Below, piece by piece: positions 27,479 to 36,131 of a DNA stretch of 56,152 nucleotides. Both the position numbers and the translations under genes were made by a program. The notes beneath the pieces were generated by a model. That model made no database searches. It saw only the letters and a program-made list of their open reading frames with translations, and was not told the origin of the DNA. Every line of letters begins with the position of its first letter. The stretch's first letter is position 1. This stretch comes from Rubritalea profundi (GTDB lineage Bacteria > Verrucomicrobiota > Verrucomicrobiia > Verrucomicrobiales > Akkermansiaceae): positions 3,203,470-3,259,621 of the forward strand of contig NZ_MQWA01000001.1 in NCBI RefSeq assembly GCF_002954445.1, in the 5' to 3' direction.

Positions 27479-28876
27479 ATGACAGTCGAGCAAACACAGC
27501 AGCAAACACAGCAGCAAATTCGTGACGTTTTGAGTCGTCAGAGGCAGTATTTTTCTGAGGGGAATACTCTGGATTTGGCGATGCGTGAGAGGTATTTATT
27601 GGACTTAGAAAGCGCTCTAATATCCCATAAGGATCAAATTCTAGATGCTTTACGTCTGGACTTAAATAAGCCTGCCGTGGAGGCTTACTTAGCGGAGTAC
27701 TATTTCCTACTTCAGGAAATTCGCTTAGTGAGAAAATCGCTAAAGAAGTGGCTGAAACCAAAGAAGGTATCGAGTCCCATCTATTTTCAGCCATGTCGTA
27801 GTGAGATTTGTCGTGAGCCATATGGGGTAGCATTAGTTGTTGCGCCATGGAACTATCCGATACAGTTGGCATTGGCTCCGTTGATGTCAGCTATTGCAGC
27901 TGGAAACACAGTAGTGTTAAAGCCATCTGAGGTTGCCACAGCAAGTGAAGCATTATTGGTTAAGTTGTTAGCCAGCGTTTTCCCGCCAGAGTTAGTCCAT
28001 GTACAAACTGGAGGCGTTGCTGTTTCATCAGCATTGTTGGGGGAGAAATTTGATTTCATCTTTTTTACAGGTAGTACGGAGGTTGGGAAAATCGTTGCCC
28101 TAAGGGCTGCGGAGTCATTGACTCCATCTGTGTTAGAATTGGGTGGGAAGTGCCCGTGTGTTGTTGATAGCACGGCGGATATAAAATTGGCGGCTGGTAG
28201 GATTCTTTCGGGTAAGTTTTTCAATGCGGGTCAGACCTGCTTTGCTCCTGATTTTGTGGCTGTCCATGAAAGTGTGAAGGATGCGCTTTTGGCGGCGATG
28301 CAGTGTGAGTTGGAACAGGTGCCATGGCATCTGGAAATGGCGCATGTGATTAATGATCGACACTACCAGCGTCTGAGTAATTTTCTAGAGGGATTGAATG
28401 ATGAGCAGATCGTTTGTAGTGGTGAGGATGACAGGAGTATTTGTAAAATGGCACCGCGCTTAGTCAGTGGTATCGACTGGGATCATATCTTGCTGAAAGA
28501 GGAAGTATTTGGGCCAATTTTACCGATTGTTAGTTATAGCTCTGAGAGTGATTTGGTAGAGAAATTAAGAGAGTATAGTGATCCGTTGGCGCTCTATCTA
28601 TTCTCCGAAAGTAAGAGTTTTTGTTTAAAAATTCAGCAATCAAAACGCTCTGGTGGAGTTTGTATCAATGACACAATGAAGCAGTCATCTAATCTGAAAC
28701 TTCCTTTTGGAGGTGTTGGTGACAGTGGCAATGGTCGCTATAGAGGTGAATTTGGGGTGAGGGCTTTTAGTTATGAAAGGGCAGTGGTGCGACGCGGTAA
28801 GCTTGGCGCGCAGAAAATGGATCTGAAGCCTCCATACGGTAAATTATTTCCGTGGCTAGAGCTATTCATGCGCTAA
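27479..28876 (+). CDS. aldehyde dehydrogenase of the carotenoid locus (class 3-like)
   Basis: 465 residues. Catalytic features: NAD region APWNYPIQL and FTGSTEVGK, Glu in VLELGGKCP and Cys in NAGQTCFAPDF. ALDH3-like enzymes of this kind oxidise C30 carotenoid aldehydes to carboxylic acids, the step between CrtP and CrtQ. It is divergent from the crtP-like gene over 75 bp (27404-27478). A Gln-rich N-terminus (QTQQQTQQQ) is encoded by a short CAGCAAACA repeat. Confidence 0.8.
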   Translation: MTVEQTQQQTQQQIRDVLSRQRQYFSEGNTLDLAMRERYLLDLESALISHKDQILDALRLDLNKPAVEAYLAEYYFLLQEIRLVRKSLKKWLKPKKVSSPIYFQPCRSEICREPYGVALVVAPWNYPIQLALAPLMSAIAAGNTVVLKPSEVATASEALLVKLLASVFPPELVHVQTGGVAVSSALLGEKFDFIFFTGSTEVGKIVALRAAESLTPSVLELGGKCPCVVDSTADIKLAAGRILSGKFFNAGQTCFAPDFVAVHESVKDALLAAMQCELEQVPWHLEMAHVINDRHYQRLSNFLEGLNDEQIVCSGEDDRSICKMAPRLVSGIDWDHILLKEEVFGPILPIVSYSSESDLVEKLREYSDPLALYLFSESKSFCLKIQQSKRSGGVCINDTMKQSSNLKLPFGGVGDSGNGRYRGEFGVRAFSYERAVVRRGKLGAQKMDLKPPYGKLFPWLELFMR

Positions 28877-29318
28877 ATAGTTCTTCGGTCAGTCGCCTTC
28901 GTTCATCGAAAATGTGTTGGAGTTTCTTTTTCACGTGAAGCGTGTGGGCAATCGCTCCAAGAGGTCCATAGGGGAGTGCGTAGAGTATATCGTCAGTCAT
29001 CAAAACTCCCTCTGCATTTTCCTCAAATTGATGCGTATGGTGCCATACCTTGTAGGGGCCAATTCTCTGGTCATCGATGAAGCGCTTCTTATCTTCAACG
29101 AGGGTGATTTCACTCAGCCATTTCACCCAGATCATGGGAGCGATTTTGATGCGATAGCCAATCATTTGTCCCACATGCATGACATCAGATTTACAATGGG
29201 TGATTTTAAAGCCAACTGAGCTAGGTGTGAGCTTGTCTAGGTTTCGTGGGTTAGAGAAGAAATCCCAAGCATCATCTAAACTGCAGTGGAGTTGTTGTTT
29301 ACGGTGTAGGTGATACAT
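28866..29318 (-). CDS. SRPBCC-fold (START-like) protein
   Basis: 150 residues. MYHLHRKQQLHCSLDDAWDF then FFSNPRNLDKLTPSSVGF is the usual opening of SRPBCC/polyketide-cyclase-like proteins that bind hydrophobic ligands. Later: RIGPYKVWHHTHQFEENAEG and a basic C-terminal helix. The carotenoid setting suggests lipid or pigment binding. It shares 11 bp with the 3' end of the convergent ALDH gene and lies 3 bp after the lipoprotein gene. Confidence 0.7.
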   Translation of the reverse strand: MYHLHRKQQLHCSLDDAWDFFSNPRNLDKLTPSSVGFKITHCKSDVMHVGQMIGYRIKIAPMIWVKWLSEITLVEDKKRFIDDQRIGPYKVWHHTHQFEENAEGVLMTDDILYALPYGPLGAIAHTLHVKKKLQHIFDERRRLTEELFSA

Positions 29319-29321
29319 GGC

Positions 29322-29948
29322 TTATTTGGTGCGTTTCCCGTATTCGGAGTTTGGATCGATCTTGTGGCAAAGGAGCTTTGCCTCTCCGGCACTCTTGTGG
29401 TTTTCCTCAGCAAAGGCCAAAGAAGCATAGTACAGGATAGCTTGCTTTTCATTGGCTTTTAAAGACGATTTAGGCTTCTTTACTTCAGCTAAGAGAACCT
29501 CAAAATCTGATATTGAAGTGGGACGAGTGCCAAAACGCTTGGGGACTTTGTAGTAGGCAATAGCTCTAACCATTCTGACTCTTGGTTTGTTCGGTGAACC
29601 GAAAACTGCGGCCTCCATCAGGGCTTTTCCTTTCTTTATACAGCTAAGTTTTGTTGGAGGGAAAAATGAATGTTTAGCTTCAAGAGCGTAGCCACTACCT
29701 AGATAGGCGCGCGCTAGGTCGTTGGTAGGGTTACGCGTCAGTGCAGCCTCAAACTTTACGATTTGTTCCGCAATTTTATTGGTGTCGCCCTGCAAACAAA
29801 CATCGTGCCATTGTCGAAATTTATCGTGCTCCGAAAGGCTAGTTTTAGACTTTTGGGAAGTGGCTCCAGATTTTGCAGAACCCTTGGAACAACCTTGTAA
29901 AAGGGCGATCGAGCCAGCTACCAGCAAATGTGTCGTGAATTTTAACAT
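29322..29948 (-). CDS. lipoprotein with TPR-like helices
   Basis: 208 residues. A lipobox LLQGC puts the lipid on Cys20. The remainder shows helical repeat character (KFEAALTRNPTNDLARAYLG then SGYALEAKH), like a single TPR, and ends with LLCHKIDPNSEYGKR. The start overlaps the last 7 bp of the crtN-like gene, so it belongs to the pigment operon. Role unknown; perhaps envelope storage or protein scaffold. Confidence 0.6.
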   Translation of the reverse strand: MLKFTTHLLVAGSIALLQGCSKGSAKSGATSQKSKTSLSEHDKFRQWHDVCLQGDTNKIAEQIVKFEAALTRNPTNDLARAYLGSGYALEAKHSFFPPTKLSCIKKGKALMEAAVFGSPNKPRVRMVRAIAYYKVPKRFGTRPTSISDFEVLLAEVKKPKSSLKANEKQAILYYASLAFAEENHKSAGEAKLLCHKIDPNSEYGKRTK

Positions 29949-31477
29949 GTGGATAAATCGGTTGTTTGACTTAGAATTTCGGTAGCAAAATCTACACGTC
30001 CACGCTTTTTTCCGTAGGACTCACAAATCAAGTTAGAGGAAATGCGCGCGCTTTCATAGATGGTAGGTAGACCACTCCCTGGATGCGTTCCGCCACCGAC
30101 TAGGTAGATGTTGTCGAACCCCTGCATGCGATTGCGAGGGCGCAAGTAGAGCATTTGGTCCAGCGTGTGCGCTAGGTTGAAGGTGGCGCCGAGGAAGATG
30201 TCAGCACCTTTCCAGTCCTGTGGCGTGATGATGCGTTCTTCAACGATGTGCTCACGGAGGTCTTTCATCCCAGTTTTTTCGATGATCCGGGAGAGGACTT
30301 TCTCCTTGTACTCTGCTACGGTTTTTTTCCAGTCATGGCCATTTCGGCAGTTTATAGTGGGCACTAGGATGTAGAGTTGAGAATGTCCAGTAGGTGCGAC
30401 AGTTGGGTCGGTCACACTGGAGTTTCGGATATAGACAGACATGTCGTCAGAGATGACTTTCTCACCTTGAATATCACGGAGGTTTTGATGGTAATCGTCG
30501 GCAAATACTACGTGGTGGTGTGGTTCGTCTTGATAGATTTTATCGAGCCCTAGGTAGAGCATGAAGGTGGAGCACGAATACTTTTTCTTTGCCTGGTCCT
30601 CTTGGCTTTCGTTTCTCGCTCCGAAGATCATGTGACGAGCTTGCGCGTAGTCAGCATTCACGACTAGGTCATCGCACTGCATTATTTCACCATCTGCTAG
30701 AGTGACTGTCGCGGCTCGCTTTCCGTTATACTTTATTTCAGTGACTTCAGAATTTAGGCGTATGGTTCCACCTTCTTCTTCAACAACTTTAGCCATGCCT
30801 TCAGATATGTTAGAGAGTCCACCTTGGACGTGGTATATTCCATGAGCATACTCGATGTAGGCAAGAATACTGAAGAGCGCCGGGCAATTCCAGGGTGACA
30901 TACCGAGGTATTTTGCCTGAAAAGTGAATGCTAGCTTGAGCCGTTCGTCATCGAAATATTCCCCCAAAACATCCATCACAGATTTTGATGTAGCAACATA
31001 GGGTAGGGCTTTTATGAGGTTGACATTGAGAAAATTACTAAGCTTGTGATAGGGCATTAGCAGGCAGGGGAATATAGCCTGTAGCTTTTTAGCATGATCG
31101 CTCATGAAGCGTTCGTAATTCGCAGATTCACCAGGAAATGCCTTTTCAATATTACGCAGCATCTGATCTTGATCATAGCTGGTTTCCAGCGATATGTCAC
31201 CCCAGGTGAGCGTGGTCATAGGGTCGAGCTTTACGAACTCCATGTAGTCCTCGGGTCTACGACCGGTCTCGGCAAAGACCTCATCGAGTGTGAACTTTTG
31301 GTGGAGGAAGGTGGGGCCAGTATCGAATATGTAACCGCCAGATCGAATAGGAGCATTCCGACCGCCAACGACAGAAGCTTTTTCCAAAATGGTGACATCG
31401 TATCCTCTGTGGGCGAGTAGCATTCCGCTTGTGAGGCCGCCGGGACCTGCGCCAATGATGATGATTTTTTTATTCAT
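29942..31477 (-). CDS. crtN: CrtN-like C30 carotenoid desaturase (CrtI family)
   Basis: 511 residues. FAD motif IIIIGAGPGGLTSGMLLAHR, then GRNAPIRSGGYIFDTGPTFL and the C-terminal GGGTHPGSGLPTIYESARIS, the CrtI/CrtN desaturase signature. It would add the double bonds to a C30 backbone such as diapophytoene or squalene. No CrtM/HpnCDE synthase is present in the window, so the substrate must come from elsewhere. A 'CrtI' function on C40 cannot be excluded. Starts 67 bp after carH ends. Confidence 0.8.
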   Translation of the reverse strand: MNKKIIIIGAGPGGLTSGMLLAHRGYDVTILEKASVVGGRNAPIRSGGYIFDTGPTFLHQKFTLDEVFAETGRRPEDYMEFVKLDPMTTLTWGDISLETSYDQDQMLRNIEKAFPGESANYERFMSDHAKKLQAIFPCLLMPYHKLSNFLNVNLIKALPYVATSKSVMDVLGEYFDDERLKLAFTFQAKYLGMSPWNCPALFSILAYIEYAHGIYHVQGGLSNISEGMAKVVEEEGGTIRLNSEVTEIKYNGKRAATVTLADGEIMQCDDLVVNADYAQARHMIFGARNESQEDQAKKKYSCSTFMLYLGLDKIYQDEPHHHVVFADDYHQNLRDIQGEKVISDDMSVYIRNSSVTDPTVAPTGHSQLYILVPTINCRNGHDWKKTVAEYKEKVLSRIIEKTGMKDLREHIVEERIITPQDWKGADIFLGATFNLAHTLDQMLYLRPRNRMQGFDNIYLVGGGTHPGSGLPTIYESARISSNLICESYGKKRGRVDFATEILSQTTDLSTC

Positions 31478-31544
31478 TAGAGATCGTTAGAGTAGAATAG
31501 GAGCATGAAGAGATAATTGGGAATGAACTGAGTTAGAAAATAAG

Positions 31545-32456
31545 CTACTCTCGCAGTTTACTCAACTCGGGGCTTAAGTCAGCAAAAGTTTTGAGTTGAA
31601 TGATTTCCAGTTCCTCTAGCGTTGGGGTGTAGAGCTTTGAAAGAGCTCCACCGATAATGATCGGGATAGTGTCGTCTAACTGGGAACGAAGCTTGCGAAG
31701 CTGTACATTAATTTGGGGGTCATCTAGTGGGTAAACGATGCTAAGAACGACGGCGCGCGCACCTATTTTCTCGGCAGCTCCTGCGATCTCGTCTGGTTGT
31801 AGTGAGGTCCCGAGGTAAATAACCTGCCAGCCTAGTTTACGAGCTTGGGTAGCAGCGATTGTTGCACCGATTTCGTGCAGTTGCCCCTGAGGAGTGGTGA
31901 TCAATAGTTTTGGCGCGTTAGTCGCTGAACTAAATGGGCGAGCACTCACGCAGAGGTAATCTTTTATAAAGCTCGTCGCTGCGTGTTCCTCTGCTGCCAT
32001 TAGCTCACCATCGTGCCACAGTTCCCCGACATTGTGGATGAGTGGGATAAGCACTTTTTCTAGTAAGCATGAGTAGCCAGCTTCCTTAACCACTTTATCA
32101 AATATCTTTTCGAGTGAGACTTGGTCGAAATTTCTGATGGCAGTGAGTGTGGCTGCTATTACTGGGGCATAGATGCCACCTTGTCCCGTCTGCTCAGCTT
32201 GCTTAGGGTTAGATTCTTGAAGGGATTTGTGAAGCTCGGATAGCTTCTCATCAGATAGATTGGCTATATGGCCGATGGAGTGCCCACTTTTTGTGAGGTC
32301 TGCGAGGTAAATAAGGCGCTGGATGCTTTCATCACTGTAAAGGCGTCTGTTTGTTTCGGTACGTTCAGGCTCCACAGCAGCATAACGTTTCTCCCACATG
32401 CGTATAACGTGGGATGTGAGGCCTGATTTGAGAGTTGCGATTTTTATGCCATGCAT
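31545..32456 (-). CDS. carH: CarH/LitR-type cobalamin-dependent photoreceptor repressor (MerR family)
   Basis: 303 residues from the ATG at 32456 (MHGIKIATLKSGL); longer frames have no HTH. The N-terminal MerR HTH is followed by RMWEKRY and TNRRLYSD. The C-terminal B12 domain has W147-x9-E157-H158, the CarH light-sensing signature, and QLHEIG with the lower-ligand His194. CarH uses adenosylcobalamin to repress carotenoid genes in the dark. The canonical Glu-x-His is Gln-x-His here. It lies upstream of the crtN-like operon and divergent from a CIA30 gene. Confidence 0.85.
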   Translation of the reverse strand: MHGIKIATLKSGLTSHVIRMWEKRYAAVEPERTETNRRLYSDESIQRLIYLADLTKSGHSIGHIANLSDEKLSELHKSLQESNPKQAEQTGQGGIYAPVIAATLTAIRNFDQVSLEKIFDKVVKEAGYSCLLEKVLIPLIHNVGELWHDGELMAAEEHAATSFIKDYLCVSARPFSSATNAPKLLITTPQGQLHEIGATIAATQARKLGWQVIYLGTSLQPDEIAGAAEKIGARAVVLSIVYPLDDPQINVQLRKLRSQLDDTIPIIIGGALSKLYTPTLEELEIIQLKTFADLSPELSKLRE

Positions 32457-32460
32457 GACT

Positions 32461-32542
32461 ATTTTGTTGGTAACAAAATGTAGACAATTCTGTGGCACTT
32501 TCAAGTTATATCTTTAATTAAGTAAACAGAATATAGACATTT
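32461..32542. promoter_or_regulatory. candidate CarH operator region
   Basis: ATTTTGTT-GGT-AACAAAAT (32461-32479) is a perfect 8 bp inverted repeat starting 4 bp from the carH start codon. Two direct repeats, TGTAGACAATT (32479-32489) and TATAGACATTT (32532-32542), are 53 bp apart, close to five helical turns. Both lie between divergent promoters, fitting autoregulation. Confidence 0.35.
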
Positions 32543-32585
32543 TAGTTTTGTGTGGAATGATGCAGTTCCACTTAACTATAAAACT

Positions 32586-33143
32586 ATGAGACACTTACAG
32601 TCAAAAATTGTACTAGGAATAAGCCTATTTACAGGATCCGTTATGGCTGAGGAAACAAAGATATTGGAGCAGTTTGACAACGACCAACAAGAGTTACAGT
32701 GGCAAGCTGTCAACGATGGCGTGATGGGTGGGAGATCTAAGGGGGATTTTGATCTGAAAGAATCTTCAGCACTTTTGTTCAAAGGTGAAATCTCACTAGA
32801 AAACAATGGGGGGTTTTCTTCGATCCGCAGCTATGGAAATCAGTATGACTTGAGTAAATATGATGGAATAGAAATTAAGGTAAAAGGGGATGGTAGAAAA
32901 TATTATCTCACAGCACGCTGTAATGGTAGCAGAATGCTGGCGTATTGGAGCCCAATCCAACCAGATAAGGGAAAGTGGACGACAGTAAAAGTACCACTCA
33001 GCGCATTTTACGCGACATCATTTGGTCGCAGAATCCCAAGTTTGAAACTCAACACAAAAAAAGTAACAAGCGTAGGATTTATGCTTTACGATAAAAAGGC
33101 TGGTGAGTTTGAGTTAGAAATAGACTGGATAAACGCCTACTAG
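32586..33143 (+). CDS. exported CIA30-family protein
   Basis: About 185 residues from the ATG at 32586 with a signal peptide (LGISLFTGSVMAEE). The mature part has the CIA30 pattern: WQAVNDGVMGGRSKG, the NNGGFSSIR stretch, YDGIEIKVKGDGRKYYL and VGFMLYDKKAGEFELEIDWI. CIA30 proteins form a beta-sandwich of unclear role in bacteria. Divergent from carH, so it may be light-regulated too. Confidence 0.75.
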   Translation: MRHLQSKIVLGISLFTGSVMAEETKILEQFDNDQQELQWQAVNDGVMGGRSKGDFDLKESSALLFKGEISLENNGGFSSIRSYGNQYDLSKYDGIEIKVKGDGRKYYLTARCNGSRMLAYWSPIQPDKGKWTTVKVPLSAFYATSFGRRIPSLKLNTKKVTSVGFMLYDKKAGEFELEIDWINAY

Positions 33144-33674
33144 TTTTCTGGGAGAACTCATCTGCCTTATAGTTCATATGAAGAACTTTAGCGGCTGCAG
33201 AACTAGTTGTATCCTACGGTATTTGAGGCACCAACGGCTACTATCGACTGTTCTAAGCGGCTTATTTAATATGCTGACAGGCTAGTGACTTCGATCAACC
33301 TGCAGGCTAGAGGCTTTATTTAACAAAGGAGCGTTACCCTTCACTAACCACTTCAAATTACCGTAGCTGTCTCAAATTATTTTACAGATCGGATATTACT
33401 TGCCGTTCCTATCCAAGTTGGAATTGTAAAAATAAAGCATACTAAACTCCAATAGATTCCATGTGGGGGCTAGCCAATTCTGTGGAGGTAGGCGCTGAAA
33501 AGTCCTAATTATGAGAGGAATATATTTATCGGTGGGTGACCACTCTAGAGCGGGATGTATTTCGAATAAACTTTTTGAATTTGAGAGTGAGGTCGTTGGG
33601 TGCGCTCAACTCTGTCGTCGACGGACTGACAAACTATTGATTTTTCTGGATACTCATCTTAGTCATTGTCCCGC
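33144..33674. other. 531 bp with no gene recognised
   Basis: Between the CIA30 gene and the MFS gene I see no convincing frame, repeat or terminator. It should contain the MFS promoter, but no clear -35/-10 pair stands out. Confidence 0.5.
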
Positions 33675-34880
33675 ATGAGCGAAGAAAGTGCCGAGAAGAA
33701 TTGGAAGAGGACCTTCAGCATGGATTTGCTGCGGTCTGTACCGATGGGTATCACCGAGACTGTGGGCTCCACCTTTGCTATGTTTGTGGCTGTTGGAATC
33801 TTGCAGGTAAATACAGTCTCCAAATCATCCATCATTGCGGGCCCAGCCCTCGGCTTGTTGCTGAGTATGTTTTCGGTGGCAATGGTGCGGCGCATCGGCC
33901 TCTCGGCAAACGTGTCTGCGGCCATTGGTTGGATCATCTCGGCGGTTGGCTACGCCGTCGTGGCGATGTCGCCTCAGAATGAGATACTCTTTGTTATGGG
34001 GATAGTGCTGGCGACGCTCACGCATGCATTATCGAGCCCACTGCAGGCTCAAATCTACCGTGAGCATTACCCTAGCAAAGTGCGTGGTCGGCTCTTTTCT
34101 ACTGTGGGAATGATACGTGCCTCAGTTGCTGCATTATTTGGTTATTTCGCAGGGCTATGGTTAGTCGGGCAGGGAAATGATTACGCGCCATTGTTCTGGG
34201 TGTTCGCTCTAGCGAGTGTGCTTAAGGCCACTTTCACCCTCTGCATGCGGCGTGTTTATTTACGCAAGTCCCATCGCCTCTCATTGTTGGACTCATTCGG
34301 CCACCTTCGCGAGGATAAAGTCTTTAGGAAACTCATCAGCTCTTGGATGATGCTCGGCTTTGGAAATCTACTTTGTATGGCACTCTTCGTAGAATACATA
34401 ACCAACCCAGACTACGGCTTTGGCTATGGTGCTGAGAATGTGAGCCTAATTACCACCACCATACCGATGTTAGTTTTCATCGTCTCGATAGTTGCCTGGG
34501 GTGCCATCTATGATAAAATGGAATTCTACAGGTTGAGAATAATCACTAACTTCTTCTTCTTTCTAGGATTGTTAGTCTACTTTTTGGTGCCTACTTACTG
34601 GGGCTTAATTATCGGTATTTCCCTCCACGGAATTGGTAAAGCTGGTGGCAATGTGTTGTGGAACCTGTTCGTCACCCGTTTTGCCCCATCCGACAAAGTA
34701 GGAGAGTACATGAGCGTTCACACCTTCTTCACTGGTGTGCGTGGCGTCATCTCAGCCTTCCTCGCTTTCGCTATCGCTAAAACTCTCGGCCCGTCAGTAG
34801 TTGCCTACATCGGAGCGAGTTGTATTTTGATAGCCTCGTTGATGCTCCTCCCTGAGCTAAAGCAAAACTGGCGGAAGTAG
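33675..34880 (+). CDS. MFS transporter
   Basis: About 401 residues from the ATG at 33675 (TTG at 33666 is the alternative). Roughly 12 membrane segments are visible, among them ITETVGSTFAMFVAVGIL, IIAGPALGLLLSMFSVAM and VAYIGASCILIASLMLL, with a loop SKVRGRLFST between helices 4 and 5 that matches the 'R.RGR' loop of MFS. Substrate cannot be inferred. Single gene, no terminator seen. Confidence 0.78.
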   Translation: MSEESAEKNWKRTFSMDLLRSVPMGITETVGSTFAMFVAVGILQVNTVSKSSIIAGPALGLLLSMFSVAMVRRIGLSANVSAAIGWIISAVGYAVVAMSPQNEILFVMGIVLATLTHALSSPLQAQIYREHYPSKVRGRLFSTVGMIRASVAALFGYFAGLWLVGQGNDYAPLFWVFALASVLKATFTLCMRRVYLRKSHRLSLLDSFGHLREDKVFRKLISSWMMLGFGNLLCMALFVEYITNPDYGFGYGAENVSLITTTIPMLVFIVSIVAWGAIYDKMEFYRLRIITNFFFFLGLLVYFLVPTYWGLIIGISLHGIGKAGGNVLWNLFVTRFAPSDKVGEYMSVHTFFTGVRGVISAFLAFAIAKTLGPSVVAYIGASCILIASLMLLPELKQNWRK

Positions 34881-34908
34881 CTTTGGCTCGGGCTGATTTT
34901 GATAGCTC

Positions 34909-35061
34909 TCATACATGGTCATGGATTATGAAGTAGCTCTCAGCTTTAAGCTGTACCGCTCCGTTGGGCGGCGATGCCGCTTTTATGATGTTGAGAACGG
35001 TAGTTTGAGTGATACCCGACAACTTGCCAGCGATGGTATATCATCTATATTTGAGGTTCAT
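34909..35061 (-). pseudogene. possible helix-turn-helix scrap of a transposase
   Basis: A reverse frame starting MNLKYR then stop continues as YTIAGKLSGITQTTVLNIIK and AASPPNGAVQ. The middle resembles an HTH of transposase type ('G.S..TV...IK', as in IS1-like N-termini). With an internal stop and no catalytic part it would be debris. The rest of 34881-35366 shows nothing else. Weak evidence. Confidence 0.2.
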
Positions 35062-35366
35062 GTGTACTCGAAAAAACTGGATTGATGAGAATAAACTAGG
35101 GATTTCTATAAAACTTTGGATGGTTAGACATTCAGGTTGTATGGATTAGGTGAAAATACTAGGTACTAAGAAACAGCGTTAGAGGGACTGGAGATGCGTT
35201 TCTAGGAGAGTTAATGTCGGCCTAATCATTGAGATATAATACTGCATAGATCAACTATGTAAGGATACTTAATAAGTTAGATGTTGGGTTATTTAATTCT
35301 AGTTAACTTACTCTATTGCAGTGTTTTATTGATTTTTTGAGTGTGACTGTGTTACTTTGTGAAGCT

Positions 35367-35849
35367 ATGAAGATGAAATGGTTATTGATTGTTGTTACGT
35401 CCATTTTAGTTCCCGTGACCTCGGCTATTGCTGATAGCCATGAGACTCCAGCTGCTACGGACGAAGTAAAGGATGCGTCTAAGGCAGATAAGCAAATGGA
35501 TAAGCCAAAGTTTGGCGAGATTTCGATCAAGGATGTCCAGAATGCAATAGCTAAGAAAGAGCTGACTGTGATCGATGCGAATGGCATTGGTAAGTACAAT
35601 AATGGGCACCTTCCTAGGTCACTGCATTTCGCGTCGATGAAACCTGAAGCCCTAGCTAAGGTCTTGCCCGAAGATAAAGCGGCACTGATTGTGACCTACT
35701 GCGCTGGACCTACCTGAAACGCTTGGAAGAAGGCTGCGGTCGCAGTCAAAAAACTTGGTTACACAAATATTAAGGCCATGAGAGCCGGAATTTCTGGATG
35801 GACTGAGGCTGGAGCCGATGTCGAGAAATCTGATGAAAAATTAGAGTAA
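35367..35849 (+). CDS. exported rhodanese-like protein with in-frame TGA (candidate selenoprotein)
   Basis: 160 residues if TGA at 35715-35717 is decoded. Signal peptide MKMKWLLIVVTSILVPVTSA (cleavage near AIAD). Rhodanese elements: LTVIDANGIGKYNNGHLPRS, active-site loop YCAGPT-(TGA)-NAWKKAAV, and LGYTNIKAMRAGISGWTEAG after it. The frame, family match and codon use continue unbroken beyond the TGA, in a place where relatives often have Cys (CX4C). Residue 117 would be selenocysteine, with the sulfur Cys at 112. A TGC-to-TGA mutation is the alternative. A SECIS-like hairpin follows at 35732-35747. Confidence 0.65.
35732..35747 (+). promoter_or_regulatory. bacterial SECIS-like hairpin
   Basis: GGCTGC (35732-35737) pairs with GCAGTC (35742-35747) through six pairs with one G-U, enclosing the loop GGTC. 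There are 20 nt between the end of TGA and the loop, inside the usual 16-37 nt window, and the loop starts with G as required for bacterial SECIS elements. Confidence 0.5.
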
Positions 35850-35931
35850 TAGAAACTTTCGTCTGGACGTTCATCATAGAGGACGAACCAGACCGCGGCT
35901 AAGCTAGTACCGTGCTTGGGCTAGTGAGCTT

Positions 35932-36066
35932 GTGAAATATGCGTTCAGGGTTTGGGAGAATACTGGGCGCATTGTTTGTAGTACTGTCACAGGTTTACTC
36001 GTCATTGGTTTACTGGGGCTATCTGAAATCAAAAGGTCGCTATACGAGCAGCTAGAAGAGCCCTAG
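35932..36066 (+). CDS. possible small membrane protein, 44 aa
   Basis: A GTG-started frame gives VKYAFRVWENTGRIVCST, then VTGLLVIGLLGL (one short membrane helix), then a charged end, SEIKRSLYEQLEEP. The helix, the basic-to-acidic flanks and the position 82 bp after the rhodanese suggest a real small protein, but no ATG or strong Shine-Dalgarno is present. It ends 65 bp before fabD. Confidence 0.3.
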   Translation: MKYAFRVWENTGRIVCSTVTGLLVIGLLGLSEIKRSLYEQLEEP

Positions 36067-36131
36067 AGAGAATCGTTTAGCTCTTCATATTGAGGGTTGC
36101 TTAGTCGATAGTCGGAGGTTAGAGAAAGGTT

